From Candidatus Woesearchaeota archaeon (lineage in GTDB: Archaea; Nanobdellota; Nanobdellia; Woesearchaeales; WJKR01), in the NCBI GenBank assembly GCA_014729015.1, contig WJKR01000009.1, positions 1 to 42,149 on the forward strand: a stretch of DNA of 42,149 nucleotides, written 5' to 3'. The position numbers and the translations under genes were made by a program. The notes beneath the pieces are model-generated. The model saw only the letters and a list, made by a program, of their open reading frames with translations, had not been told where the DNA came from and did no database searches. Of the stretch, positions 29,870 through 38,700 are shown piece after piece; within the stretch, counting starts at the first letter, position 1, and every line of letters starts with the position of its first letter.

Positions 29870-30062
29870 TTGTTGGATTTGAGTGGGGAGTTCAGAACAT
29901 ATACGATTTTTTTATGCGTATTTTGATAGTTATGCTGCACAATTATTTTCTCTAGATAACAATGGTGTTTCTTCGTCTGGCCCGCGTTTCTTTGCCAAAA
30001 ACTTCTGCGTATGCGCAAAAAGCAATTCTTATAAATGCTGCTCATGTATCGTTTTTATCACC

Positions 30063-30860
30063 ATGGGTGGACAACAGGAACGGGCCAGGGCGCTCTTGCA
30101 AGGCTTGACCAAGAAGCGACACATCATCTTCGTAGAGAAAGGGAACGCGGCGATCAAGCAAGCGTTGCGCCTCGCCAAAGAGCGAGGAAGGACGGCGTTG
30201 TTGATCCCTGACCAAGGGGGATGGCTGACGTATCCGCGGTTCGGGAAGCAGCTAGGGTTCACAGTGAAGGAAATCCTGACCGATCGTAGTTATATTACAC
30301 CAGAAATGATACAAGGCGATGCTACGACTGTATTATTATTGAACTCCATGCCTGCTTATGCGTTCACTATTCCTGTTGCTGACATCGCAAAAAAATGCGA
30401 AGAGAAAAACGTTCTCTTCATCAATGATGTTTCCGCGACGATCGGCGCGCCAGAAGCAACCTATGGTGACATCATCATCGGCAGCTGCAATCGATGGAAG
30501 CCGTTGCCGTTGGGAAAAGGAGGATTCATCGCGACCGATTATTTTTTAGAACAAGAGGAACCGTCATTAGATTATGCAAAACTTGTTCAGTTATTGGAAA
30601 CGTTGCCTGAACGATGCACGAAAGCATTCCATGCAGCCAACAAGCTCAAATTATTTTTAGAAAAGTATGATATTATTCGTTCCGACCATAAGGGTTACAA
30701 TGTCATCGTCGCTTGCAAGGAGGAAGAGAAGGAAAGATTAATAAACTTGGTCAAAGACTTCGATGCATCAATAGAGCATACTGATTGCCCACGGTATATC
30801 CGTGTTTTGGAACCAGGAATCAGTTTCGAGATTAAGAGAAGATTCAACGATGGTGTGTAA
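30063..30860 (+). CDS. Fold-type-I PLP enzyme-like protein (265 aa)
   Basis: Shorter than usual aminotransferases (about 380-400 aa), but the architecture looks like the large domain of class V/DegT-like PLP enzymes: GNAAIKQALRLAKERGRTALLIPDQGGWLTYPRFGKQLGF, VLLLNSMPAYAF, NVLFINDVSATIGAPEATYGDIIIGSCNRWKPLPLGKGGFIAT. The Asp in FINDVSATIG and the Lys in NRWKPLPLGKGG are candidates for PLP-nitrogen and Schiff-base residues. The C-terminal small domain appears reduced. Leaderless or near-leaderless from TTCTTATAAAT; ATG 30063. Codons are more AT-rich than neighbours. Substrate unknown; it is coupled to a zinc-ribbon gene (2-nt gap). Confidence 0.6.
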   Translation: MGGQQERARALLQGLTKKRHIIFVEKGNAAIKQALRLAKERGRTALLIPDQGGWLTYPRFGKQLGFTVKEILTDRSYITPEMIQGDATTVLLLNSMPAYAFTIPVADIAKKCEEKNVLFINDVSATIGAPEATYGDIIIGSCNRWKPLPLGKGGFIATDYFLEQEEPSLDYAKLVQLLETLPERCTKAFHAANKLKLFLEKYDIIRSDHKGYNVIVACKEEEKERLINLVKDFDASIEHTDCPRYIRVLEPGISFEIKRRFNDGV

Positions 30861-30862
30861 CG

Positions 30863-31279
30863 ATGGACTGCAAAGAACCAGAATCAATGGATGAACTCAT
30901 CTACTTTTCCCGAAGAACGTTAGAGCCTAAAGGCAAAGCTATGGCGTGGGCGTACAAGCAGGAGTGTCCGAAGTGTAAAAAGGCGTTGATGGGCAAGCCG
31001 GTGGAGAAAGGCAAGATCAAGATACGGGCAACCGAGTATGTCTGTCCTGCGTGCGGCTATGCCAAGCCAAAACTTGAGCACGAGAAGGAACTCGTGATGT
31101 GTATCAAATATATGTGTCCGAAATGTGATCATGAAGGTGTGGGTACTACTGGCTATCCGATGAAGACGTATCAGGGCGTCAAGGCTCGTGTTGTGCAGTG
31201 CGAGGCGTGCGGCGAGAAGATTGCCATCACGAAGAAGATGAAGGATCCGAAGAAGAAAGGCGCCGTGGATGACGATTAA
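30863..31279 (+). CDS. Multi-zinc-ribbon protein (138 aa)
   Basis: Contains four CxxC knuckles: CPKC (residue 35 on), CPAC (about 61), CPKC (about 85) and CEAC (about 112), enough for two zinc ribbons separated by a Lys-rich spacer. The middle holds HEKELVMCIKYMCPKCDHEGVGTTGYPMKTYQG. It resembles archaeal zinc-ribbon RNA- or DNA-binding proteins, and the C-terminus is basic then acidic (KKMKDPKKKGAVDDD). The start is 2 nt after the stop of the PLP-like gene, so the two are co-translated. The stop interlocks with that of a convergent microORF (TTAA, 31276-31279). No precise family recognised. Confidence 0.7.
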   Translation: MDCKEPESMDELIYFSRRTLEPKGKAMAWAYKQECPKCKKALMGKPVEKGKIKIRATEYVCPACGYAKPKLEHEKELVMCIKYMCPKCDHEGVGTTGYPMKTYQGVKARVVQCEACGEKIAITKKMKDPKKKGAVDDD

Positions 31280-31395
31280 TATTTTTTGAGATAGTTCTTT
31301 GGTTTGAACTCTCTAACCTTGCCTTTTTTTGCCTGCCTAAGCGAGCGAAGCATACTTTTGAGAAACTCGTTTTGTTCTTTGATGTCTTCTTTCAT
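31276..31395 (-). CDS. 39-residue microORF, candidate antitoxin
   Basis: Encodes MKEDIKEQNEFLKSMLRSLR followed by a short basic tail (QAKKGKVREFKPKNYLKKY). The pattern FLKS-helix then GKVREFK resembles the C-terminal part of small RelB-like antitoxins that lie beside RelE toxins in archaea, by impression only. It starts in the ATGA stop of the 29-residue ORF and follows the broken RelE-like gene on the same strand. AT-rich like its neighbours. Confidence 0.45.
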   Translation of the reverse strand: MKEDIKEQNEFLKSMLRSLRQAKKGKVREFKPKNYLKKY

Positions 31396-31481
31396 TGTTT
31401 TTCCTCTAGCGTAAAGTCTGTCATTTCCTTTGCGATTGCTTTACAGAGCTTTTCTCTTTCCTTAACCAGTTCTTCTTTCAT
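31392..31481 (-). CDS. 29-residue microORF between toxin and candidate antitoxin
   Basis: Encodes MKEELVKEREKLCKAIAKEM and nine more residues. It overlaps the end of the frame-restored RelE-like toxin by 20 nt and the next microORF by 4 nt (ATGA), so all three look co-translated. It may be part of the antitoxin or a spacer peptide. No homology recognised. Confidence 0.35.
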   Translation of the reverse strand: MKEELVKEREKLCKAIAKEMTDFTLEEKQ

Positions 31482-31757
31482 CGTTATGTTGTGGTGTTTT
31501 GTCGCTTATATTATTTGTCCTTTCGTTTAAAAATAATATGATGTTATCGATTTCTTTCCTAATGTATGTGATGGTCTTCTCTTGGTCTTTCCTTGTTTTA
31601 GTTCTCTAAACCATGTTCTACCAAGTGGTTTTCCTTTGTTGAATGGGTTTTGTCGTACTTCTTCGAGTTGTTTTATGAATCTTTTTCGGATATGAACAGG
31701 GAGTTTGTTGAATTGCTTGGTGAATTCAGGTGTTTCGATAATGGTATATTTTTGCAT
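31462..31757 (-). pseudogene. RelE/ParE-family toxin, frameshifted
   Basis: The intact frame from ATG 31757 reads IETPEFTKQFNKLPVHIRKRFIKQLEEVRQNPFNKGKPLGRTWFRELKQGK, a clear RelE/ParE fold start, then runs into an unrelated tail and stops at 31527. One extra base near 31585-31592 (minus-strand GGAAAGACC) restores a second frame (KTITYIRKEIDNIILFLNE ...) ending at 31462. The IILFL strand and total of about 98 aa match RelE toxins. So the gene is inactivated by a one-base deletion, or the base is a sequencing error; a slippery heptamer for programmed shifting is not obvious. Low-GC sequence unlike the surroundings suggests transfer. Confidence 0.65.
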
Positions 31758-31875
31758 TATCTGTTGTTGTTTATTTAAGGGGCTTTTTGGTTGTTTTTCA
31801 AATACTGTTCGTTTTTGTCAGAAATCATTTTACGACGACTAAACCTTTTTAAACAACGGTGACTTCTTGGCTCGT

Positions 31876-32253
31876 ATGGTTGAGTATTTCCCGAACCCTG
31901 AGGATGACGAATCACAGCAGGAAAAGAACAGGGAGTTCGAGGAGATCCATGCATCTGACAAGGACGTGACCTGGACACAGGACCCGAAGAGTTACATCAC
32001 CATCATGCCGTATCCCCGCAAGCAGAAGATCATGGCGAGGATCTATTCTGTCAAGAACGAGAAGCTGTACCTCATCGACGGCGACACGCCAAAGCAAGTG
32101 TATTACAAGATCATCGCCATGGGTCTCGTCACCAGGATGGAGCACGCAGCGTATCTGGGGAAGGAGCTGCAGAAAGCGTACGTCGCATTAAAGCATGGCT
32201 TGTATTTCAACCAGGATGACGAGCTGGACTTCAACAAGAAGATCAAGGATTAG
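31876..32253 (+). CDS. DUF4346-like protein (125 aa)
   Basis: Probably of the DUF4346 group, small proteins often tied to dihydropteroate/methanopterin-type genes. Evidence: DPKSYITIMPYPRKQKIMARIYS, IDGDTPKQVYYKIIAMGLVTRMEHAAYLGKELQKAYVALKHGLYFNQD, where 'HAAYLGKEL-KA--ALK' is the recurrent block. No catalytic motif can be named. ATG 31876 is 26 nt past CTTTTTAAAC (31845-31854), so leaderless; the upstream TTG at 31867 is not needed. The stop interlocks with the convergent AbrB-PhoU gene (TTAG). Confidence 0.65.
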   Translation: MVEYFPNPEDDESQQEKNREFEEIHASDKDVTWTQDPKSYITIMPYPRKQKIMARIYSVKNEKLYLIDGDTPKQVYYKIIAMGLVTRMEHAAYLGKELQKAYVALKHGLYFNQDDELDFNKKIKD

Positions 32254-33116
32254 TCTGCGAAGTGCTGGTGCGTGAACCTGACGGTGCGCATGTTGTGGTC
32301 GATGTCTTTCTTCAGGCTGTTGATGCTGTGGAAGTGGTTGTCGACGTGCTCGTTGTCCGAGAAGATGCTCTCGCTCTCTTCGCGCTTGCCGAACACGGTC
32401 TGCTCGAGCATGACCGGGATTTGCTTGAGGTATTCCCAGTCTTTCTTTGTCATCTTCTTGTGGGGCATCTCATTGATGACGTCGACGATGTTCTCCAGCT
32501 TCTTGCAGATGTCCCGATAGCACAATATCTCCTCGTCGTACGTGATGTTGTTCTCCCTCCGCACCTTGTGGTTGCGCAACGAGGCGAAGATGATCCTTTT
32601 CGAAAGGATGTAGAGCTTGTCCACGGACATCTCGATGTCGTCGACCGTCTCTTGCTTGCCTTGCTCCGCCGCTTCGATCATGAGTTTGGACAGGTAGATT
32701 ATGCGACGCATGATTTTTTGCAAGGTGATGTTGAACTCGTTGAACAAGAATGCTACTTCTAGGTGGCCGTCTCCTTCTTGGACGACGTCGTAGCCTTCGA
32801 GGTAGGGGAGTGTTTTTTTGAGTTCCATTACTTTTTCGTAATCGTATTCTTCCCAGAAGAAGCGGATGTTGTTCACGTTCTTCTCATAGCAGTACATGAT
32901 GAAGTCCGTGATGTTCTTGATGCCTTCCAGCTTGAACGAGACGCTCTCTTGTTCTTGCTGCGGCTGGTTGCCTGCGGTGATGATGAGTGTGTTATCGGGT
33001 GCTTCGTTGATGCAGATGGTGTCTTGTGCTTTGAGCTTGTTGCGCACCACCCATTCTTTTGGGAGTGATGTTGCGAAGCTCCTGTTCCCCACCACCTGAA
33101 TCTTCCTCACTTCCAT
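32250..33116 (-). CDS. AbrB-PhoU fusion regulator (phosphate uptake regulator-like)
   Basis: 288 aa. N-terminal SpoVT/AbrB-type DNA-binding swapped hairpin (MEVRKIQVVGNRSFATSLPKEWVVRNKLKAQDTI, about residues 1-45) joined to PhoU-like helical bundles (FNITLQKIMRRIIYLSKLMIEAAEQGKQETVDDIEMSVDKLYILSKRIIFASLR and DICKKLENIVDVINEM). This archaeal fusion is usually annotated as a phosphate-uptake regulator. No pst or pit genes are in the window. Minus-strand TATA-like GTATATAAAT (33139-33148) is about 28 nt from the ATG, giving a leaderless mRNA. Confidence 0.9.
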   Translation of the reverse strand: MEVRKIQVVGNRSFATSLPKEWVVRNKLKAQDTICINEAPDNTLIITAGNQPQQEQESVSFKLEGIKNITDFIMYCYEKNVNNIRFFWEEYDYEKVMELKKTLPYLEGYDVVQEGDGHLEVAFLFNEFNITLQKIMRRIIYLSKLMIEAAEQGKQETVDDIEMSVDKLYILSKRIIFASLRNHKVRRENNITYDEEILCYRDICKKLENIVDVINEMPHKKMTKKDWEYLKQIPVMLEQTVFGKREESESIFSDNEHVDNHFHSINSLKKDIDHNMRTVRFTHQHFAD

Positions 33117-33250
33117 GGTATAGAACCTTTTTGTTGAAGTATATAAATTTTTTTATAAAAAAATAGTTTTTTGTTAATTGTTGTTTGCTAGTTTCTTATG
33201 TAATATATAAAAAAATATAAATGGCTGCTATATAATTTCTTTACTTTTTT

Positions 33251-33382
33251 TTAGTTCCAACCATCCCAGAGATCATCAGTATCAATAACACGTACGTCTA
33301 ATATTTGAATAGTATACGCGTCGAGAAAGTTAATATCCTCATCCATAAGTAGCTGGCCTTCTTTCGTCCTGTATAAAAGCAT
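33251..33382 (-). CDS. Possible 43-residue acidic microORF
   Basis: Encodes MLLYRTKEGQLLMDEDINFL and ends DTDDLWDGWN; GGTGG (complement of 33389-33393) precedes the ATG at a suitable distance. It lies in the 423-nt AT-rich gap 33117-33539 between AbrB-PhoU and metG, where I see no other gene except a short duplicated segment and the metG promoter. Weakly supported. Confidence 0.3.
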   Translation of the reverse strand: MLLYRTKEGQLLMDEDINFLDAYTIQILDVRVIDTDDLWDGWN

Positions 33383-33418
33383 TCTTTACCACCCTATAAA
33401 AGTCTGTATTTACCACCC
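33372..33418. repeat. Tandem duplication, two units of 23-24 nt
   Basis: Units 33372-33394 and 33395-33418 both have TATAAAAG, then 6-7 variable bases, then TTTACCACCC on the plus strand. On the minus strand each unit places a GGTGG ribosome-binding-like site upstream of variable bases; only one unit contains ATG. The copies are directly adjacent. Confidence 0.6.
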
Positions 33419-33505
33419 TTTGCCCAATGCATAAAATAATAAGCTGAGGAACTATGTTACACAAAAAAAAGTAGTCACTTGCTCTATACCTTTATTGAAT
33501 ACGAA

Positions 33506-33516
33506 TCTTTAAATAC
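33506..33516 (+). promoter_or_regulatory. TATA box of metG
   Basis: TCTTTAAATAC, 28 nt upstream of the GTG start at 33540, with no Shine-Dalgarno between. This indicates leaderless initiation at GTG. Confidence 0.55.
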
Positions 33517-33539
33517 GATGTTCTGTCCTCACATCACGG

Positions 33540-35693
33540 GTGATTCCTTTCAAAAAAATTCTTGTGACCTCGGCATTGCCGTACGTGAACAACGTGCCGC
33601 ACCTCGGCAACCTCATCGGAGCAGTCCTGTCGGCAGACGTGTATGCGCGTTTCGCCAAGTCCTATTATGGTGAAGAGAACGTGCTGTATATTTGCGGTGC
33701 TGATGAGCACGGCACGACGACCGAGATGAAGGCGAAGGAAGAAGGATTGTCGCCGCAACAGCTCTGCGACAAGTATTACAAGATCCACAAGGACATCTAT
33801 GACTGGTTCAGTATCGATTTTGACATCTTTGGCAGGACCGCGCATCCGACCCAGGTCAAGAATGCTCAGGCCATTTTTACCAAGCTGTACGACAACGGCT
33901 ACGTCGTCGAGGACGAATTGGAGCAGACCTATGATGAGCAGGCAAAACAATTCCTCGCTGACCGCTATGTTGAGGGGACGTGTCCGCACTGCAAGTTCGA
34001 AGGCGCGCGCGGCGACCAATGCGATGGCTGCGGCAAGATGCTGAATCCGAAAGAGTTGCTTAACCCTGTTTCAAAAATTACTGGTACGACGCCGGTGATC
34101 AAGAAGGTCAAGCATTTATTCTTGGACTTGGAGAAACTGCAGCCTTTGCTAGAAGCATGGGTGAATGAGCAATCAGTGGCGGGCGCGTGGGCCACGAACG
34201 CGAAGAACGTCACCCAGGGCTGGCTCAAGGAAGGATTGAAGAAAAGATGTATTACTCGCGATCTCAAATGGGGCATTCCTGTTCCTTTGCAAGGGTGGGA
34301 AAACAAGATTATTTACGTTTGGTTTGAGGCTCCCATAGGGTATATCTCCATCACTGAACAATTGCTCGGGGAAAAGTATGATGAGTGGTGGCAAAATCCT
34401 GAGCATGTCAGGCTCGTCCAGTTCATGGGCAAAGACAACATTCCGTTCCACACCATCTTGTTCCCAGCGACATTACTTGGTACAAAAGACCAATGGACCT
34501 TGGTGCATCATCTCTCAAGTACTGATTACTTGAACTATGAGGACGGCAAGTTCTCGAAATCAAACAAGCTTGGCGTGTTCGGTGATGACGCGCAAAAGAC
34601 TGGTCTGCCAGCAGACACGTTCAGGTATTACCTCTTGTCTGTCCGGCCAGAGACCTCTGACACCCAGTTCAGCTGGCATGACTTCGGCGAGCACGTGAAC
34701 AACGAGCTCGTCGCGACATTAGGCAATCTCATCAACCGGACGTTGGTGTTCATCAGGAATTATGCTGACAGTAAAATTGCTGAACAAGTTCCACCTGATC
34801 CTTTCTGGGACTCTGTCAAGAAGAAAGAGACTACCGTGACACGATTATTGGAACAAGTGAAGCTTCGTGATGGTTTGCAGGCGGTCATGGATGTCGCGCG
34901 AGAAGGCAATCAATACTTTCAAGCAGCGCAGCCATGGAAGACCATCAAGGAAAAACCGGAACAAGCGCACCGATCATTGTATTACTTGGCGCACCTGTGC
35001 AAAGACCTCGCCATCTTGTTGCAACCATTCTTGCCAAGCACGAGCAAGAGCATCTTCTCGCAACTAGGCATCGAGGAAAGAGCATGGGACGACCTTGGCG
35101 TGTTGGACCTCGGCGGCCAAATCATTAAGGAACCACGACACCTCTTCAAGACCATAAAAGAGGAAAGGATCGAGGAGTTGCGCGAGCGGTTCAGCGGCAA
35201 GCAAGGAACAACGCCTGAGGACGCGTTCAAGACGTTTGACTTGCGCGTCGCGAAGATAACGCGGGTGGAGCAGCACCCGGACGCCGAGAAGTTGTACGTC
35301 GAGACGCTCGATGTCGGCTCTTTAGGGGAAAAGAAGATCGTGTCAGGCCTGAAAGGCCATTATGCGCCTGAGGACTTGGTAGGCAAGCACATCATCTTGG
35401 TCGCGAACCTCAAACCAGCGAAGCTGCGCGGCGTGGTGAGCCAAGGCATGCTCTTGGCGGCAGAGGACGACAACGACAACGTCGGGCTGGTGCTAGCACC
35501 CCATGCGAAGCCAGGGGACGCCGTCACCCTGCCCGGCATGACGCCCAACCCGAAGGGGCAGGTAGACATCAAGGCGTTCTTCAGCGTGACCATCGACGCC
35601 GCCAAGGACGGCGCGTCAGTGGGTGGCAAGCCGTTGCTCGCCGCAGACGAGCCAGTGGTCATCGACAAGGGCGTCGTCGGGCAAGTCCGCTGA
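33540..35693 (+). CDS. metG: Methionyl-tRNA synthetase with C-terminal tRNA-binding domain
   Basis: Charges tRNA-Met. 717 aa: Rossmann catalytic core with the HIGH-type motif PHLGN (residues 20-24), a zinc-binding insertion (CPHCKFEGARGDQCDGCG, about 147-165), the KMSKS-type loop KFSKS (about 335-340), the anticodon-binding helical domain (NLINRTLVFIRNYA on), then an EMAPII/Trbp111-like OB-fold (about 590-690, FKTFDLRVAKITRVEQHPDAEKLYVETLDVG ... LKPAKLRGVVSQGMLLAA). Fusion to the tRNA-binding domain is common in bacteria; many archaea encode it separately or lack it. The GTG start lies at the position expected for a leaderless transcript. Confidence 0.97.
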   Translation: MIPFKKILVTSALPYVNNVPHLGNLIGAVLSADVYARFAKSYYGEENVLYICGADEHGTTTEMKAKEEGLSPQQLCDKYYKIHKDIYDWFSIDFDIFGRTAHPTQVKNAQAIFTKLYDNGYVVEDELEQTYDEQAKQFLADRYVEGTCPHCKFEGARGDQCDGCGKMLNPKELLNPVSKITGTTPVIKKVKHLFLDLEKLQPLLEAWVNEQSVAGAWATNAKNVTQGWLKEGLKKRCITRDLKWGIPVPLQGWENKIIYVWFEAPIGYISITEQLLGEKYDEWWQNPEHVRLVQFMGKDNIPFHTILFPATLLGTKDQWTLVHHLSSTDYLNYEDGKFSKSNKLGVFGDDAQKTGLPADTFRYYLLSVRPETSDTQFSWHDFGEHVNNELVATLGNLINRTLVFIRNYADSKIAEQVPPDPFWDSVKKKETTVTRLLEQVKLRDGLQAVMDVAREGNQYFQAAQPWKTIKEKPEQAHRSLYYLAHLCKDLAILLQPFLPSTSKSIFSQLGIEERAWDDLGVLDLGGQIIKEPRHLFKTIKEERIEELRERFSGKQGTTPEDAFKTFDLRVAKITRVEQHPDAEKLYVETLDVGSLGEKKIVSGLKGHYAPEDLVGKHIILVANLKPAKLRGVVSQGMLLAAEDDNDNVGLVLAPHAKPGDAVTLPGMTPNPKGQVDIKAFFSVTIDAAKDGASVGGKPLLAADEPVVIDKGVVGQVR

Positions 35694-35717
35694 TGCCCGT
35701 CGTACACCATAGAAAAC

Positions 35718-35727
35718 TATATAAATG
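35718..35727 (+). promoter_or_regulatory. TATA box of the giant secreted-protein operon
   Basis: CTATATAAAT, 60 nt upstream of the GTG start at 35778. AGAGGTGG (35766-35773) provides a ribosome binding site, so the leader is about 30 nt. No convincing mini-ORF with the overlap seen at 9256 was found here. Confidence 0.5.
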
Positions 35728-35777
35728 CCGGGTTCGGGGGTAATCCTTGTATTTTCATACGAGAAAGAGGTGGCTCT

Positions 35778-38700
35778 GTGAGGAAAGCAGCGGCGTTACG
35801 ACCACTCATCATTTGCTGTTGTATATTCCTCTTGCTCCTCTCCTTTGCCGCAGGTGACCCCTCACTATCATCCGCGGACTTCGTCTGGGCCAGTCCGAGC
35901 GGCGGCTTCGAGAACATCGTGTACCTCAACCCCGACGTGCCCTCATCGGCCATGATACTCTTCACCTTCGCGGACGAGGACAACATCAGCACGATCCTCG
36001 TCGACTACGCGATGGCGAATCCCACCGCTGATCCGAGCACGATGCGAGAAGAAATCCAGACCGATGATCAATGCCTCACGGGCAGCAGCGGATTGACGTG
36101 CAAGACCCACGTGTTCGTCATCAACACCGACCAATCATCAGTGCCAATCAACTTCACCGTCACCCTAGACAACGGGACGACGCTGCCCTACAGGAAGGAC
36201 TACACGTTCATCGTCGACGGCACGTCGCCGGAAGTCACCTTCCTCGGCACGGACGCCTGTGCGGGCGGCGTCTGCTACATCGGCACGCACGACACGAAGG
36301 TGCGGGCGGACATGCAGGACGACAAGGCGAGCTTCCACAAGATGCACATCGCATTCGCCGTCGGCAACGACCACGAGCCGGCCTTCTCCTGCGACGGCCT
36401 GTCCTGCTGGGCGTTTGTCAGAACCGATTGTCAGGACGGCGACCAGGTACGAGCGGCAATCGATCCTTTTGACACGGGCCCGAGCAGGGACGACGCGGGG
36501 AACGCGTTGACCGGGCTGCTGACCGCTGACCTGACCTGTGACGCTCTTGAGCCGACGCTTGTCGGCACACCGGTCATCACGGTCGCTCGTGACATGCCGA
36601 CCGAGAACCCGGAGGCTCCGAGCGCGCTCCCTTTCGTTTCCATCGGCGACATCGTGACCGTGACGTTCGTTGTCCGTGAGGAGACGAGCCCGTCCGTGTC
36701 GGCCACGATCGACCTCTCCTCGCTCGGCGGCGAAGAGGTGGCTGCTGCTTGCCAGCAGGACGCTACGGATACGGCGTTGTGGGAGTGCACGGCGTCGTTC
36801 ACCGTGAACTTGCAAGAGCCGGTGCGTGACGTGTCCTTGCCGATCATCGTCGCTGACGTCGTGAACAACACGGACATCTTCGAGGACGCCGTCGCGTTCG
36901 GCGTTGTCGGCGTGATAGGGGAGGCGCCGGATGATTGGCGTTCCATCACCGATTCGAGGACGATGGCCGCGAACAAGGGCTACTTGCACTACACCCCGAA
37001 GGATTTCTTCCTGCCGTTGACCTTGTCGCCGAAGACGCCCGGGGCGACGCTCTTGGATGTCAAGGCCGTGCAGTCGCCGTGCAAGCCGGTCGAGGATGAT
37101 GATGGCTTCTTGTTGGGGTCGGCCAGCGATATGCGCGTGGAAGTGGTCTCTTTCAGTCGTCGGGGCGTGTTGCTCAGGGGCATGCTCAACACCGGCAGCC
37201 ATTACGATAATGAGAACTTGACCGAGTTGCAGTACGTCTGCCAGCTGGACATCCAGACGTTGCGCGGCGAGTACGTGCCGTTGCAACGGGAGCAGGAGAA
37301 CTTCACTGTGACGATCGAATTGCACGATTCCAACACCATGGGCGAGCAGGTGCAACGGGAGATCGAGGATGTACTGGCTGCGTCGGAGGCGAAGATGGAG
37401 TCGATACGGACGTTGCAGAACATATTCAACGTACTTAAATCGACATGCACTATTTTCAGCTTGCCGAAGAGCATCGGCGGCGCATTATCTGCTGCGAGCG
37501 CGCCTTTGAAGATGGTGACGGTGACGAGGCCTGCGGGGTTAGCGATGGATACCGCGAGCGCTACCATACAAGGGACGGTTGAGGGTTTGGAGATCGTTCA
37601 GCAGGTGTGTAATTTCTTGTCGTGCGACGGCTCGCTGTACTCCAAGGCGTTGGGCAACACCGGTGTCGCTGACGTGTTGGACACCGTTGCGAAGGCGGCT
37701 GGCCAGCCGAACTTCCAAGCGACCATGAACCCTTATGACAGCTGGGTCAATGCCGCGTTGATGGGGTGCATGCCTGCCATTACGTACCATGTGGAGCGCT
37801 ACCAGGCGATTGAGTGCAACTACATCGCTTGTCTTTCCAAGGGTGTGATTGAGGGTACGGAGACGATCAAGAGCTGCCAGGACGCGCGTGGGTTTGCGAA
37901 GTGCACGTTCGTCATGGGCGGCGTCCTGAACGGCATCCCCTTCGCTAGCCTGCTCAAGGACGTCATGAACCAGCTAGTCGAGGTCGCCTCCGACCCGGTA
38001 AGCCTGTTCTCCGTCGCCGGGCTGTCCATCCCGTGCCTCGCGGAGGACGCGGTTGACGCTACCGGAGTGGTGGGTGCGTTGTGCCGCGCGTCTGCCGGCG
38101 TGTCCGGGTTCATCGAGGCGGTGAACACCATCAACCAGATTGGCAACCAGGTCTCCCGGGCGTTCACGTTCAGCAGCGGCTTGGACGCGTGCAGCACGGT
38201 GCGGCAGAACATCGACTCGACGACGAAGTACTGGAATTATTACAACGATCCGACCGGTCGTGCAGGACCTGACATGTTCCGGCAGTATGACCCTTTTGAC
38301 GAGGATCAGAACCAGGTGGGCGCGTCGCAGTGCTCGCCGTACACTGGCTGCACGACCACCATACAGGACGAGGACGGTCGTCAGCACACCATGACCATGC
38401 TTCCTGACGGGAATGATGGCTTCAGCGTGTACGTGGATGCTCGTGGCGTCTCGCCCTACGCGGCGAAGGGGTCCAAGTATGATCCTCTTGGGAGCGACCC
38501 CGAGAGCTATGCGGGGATACGCGGGAAAATTGTTCCTATAAGTGATGATGGAAAAACTGATAATGGTATAGTATTCCGAACAGTTGATAATCAGAATTAT
38601 TATTTTAATACTGAAGGGTTAGGGCAGTACTTCATGGATGAGAATGACAACTTGATTTTTGATCCGGAGAGTATGGGCTACGCCATAAAGCAAGGCGTGG

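Noticed and set aside
29883..30062. Upstream extension of the PLP-like gene from 29883
   Set aside because: The extension runs through the gene's own TATA box at 30027-30036 and is AT-rich, non-protein-like sequence; ATG 30063 is correctly placed.
31580..31595. Programmed -1 frameshift in the RelE-like gene
   Set aside because: The site GGAAAGACC does not form a standard X-XXY-YYZ slippery heptamer and I see no clear downstream stem; a deletion or sequencing error is simpler.
31527..31757. RelE-like ORF as an intact 76-aa toxin
   Set aside because: The last 20-odd residues do not fit the family, while the next frame supplies the missing strand and restores the usual length, so a frameshift is the better reading.
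33372..33418. CRISPR array
   Set aside because: Only two units, directly adjacent with no spacer between them, and no cas genes nearby.
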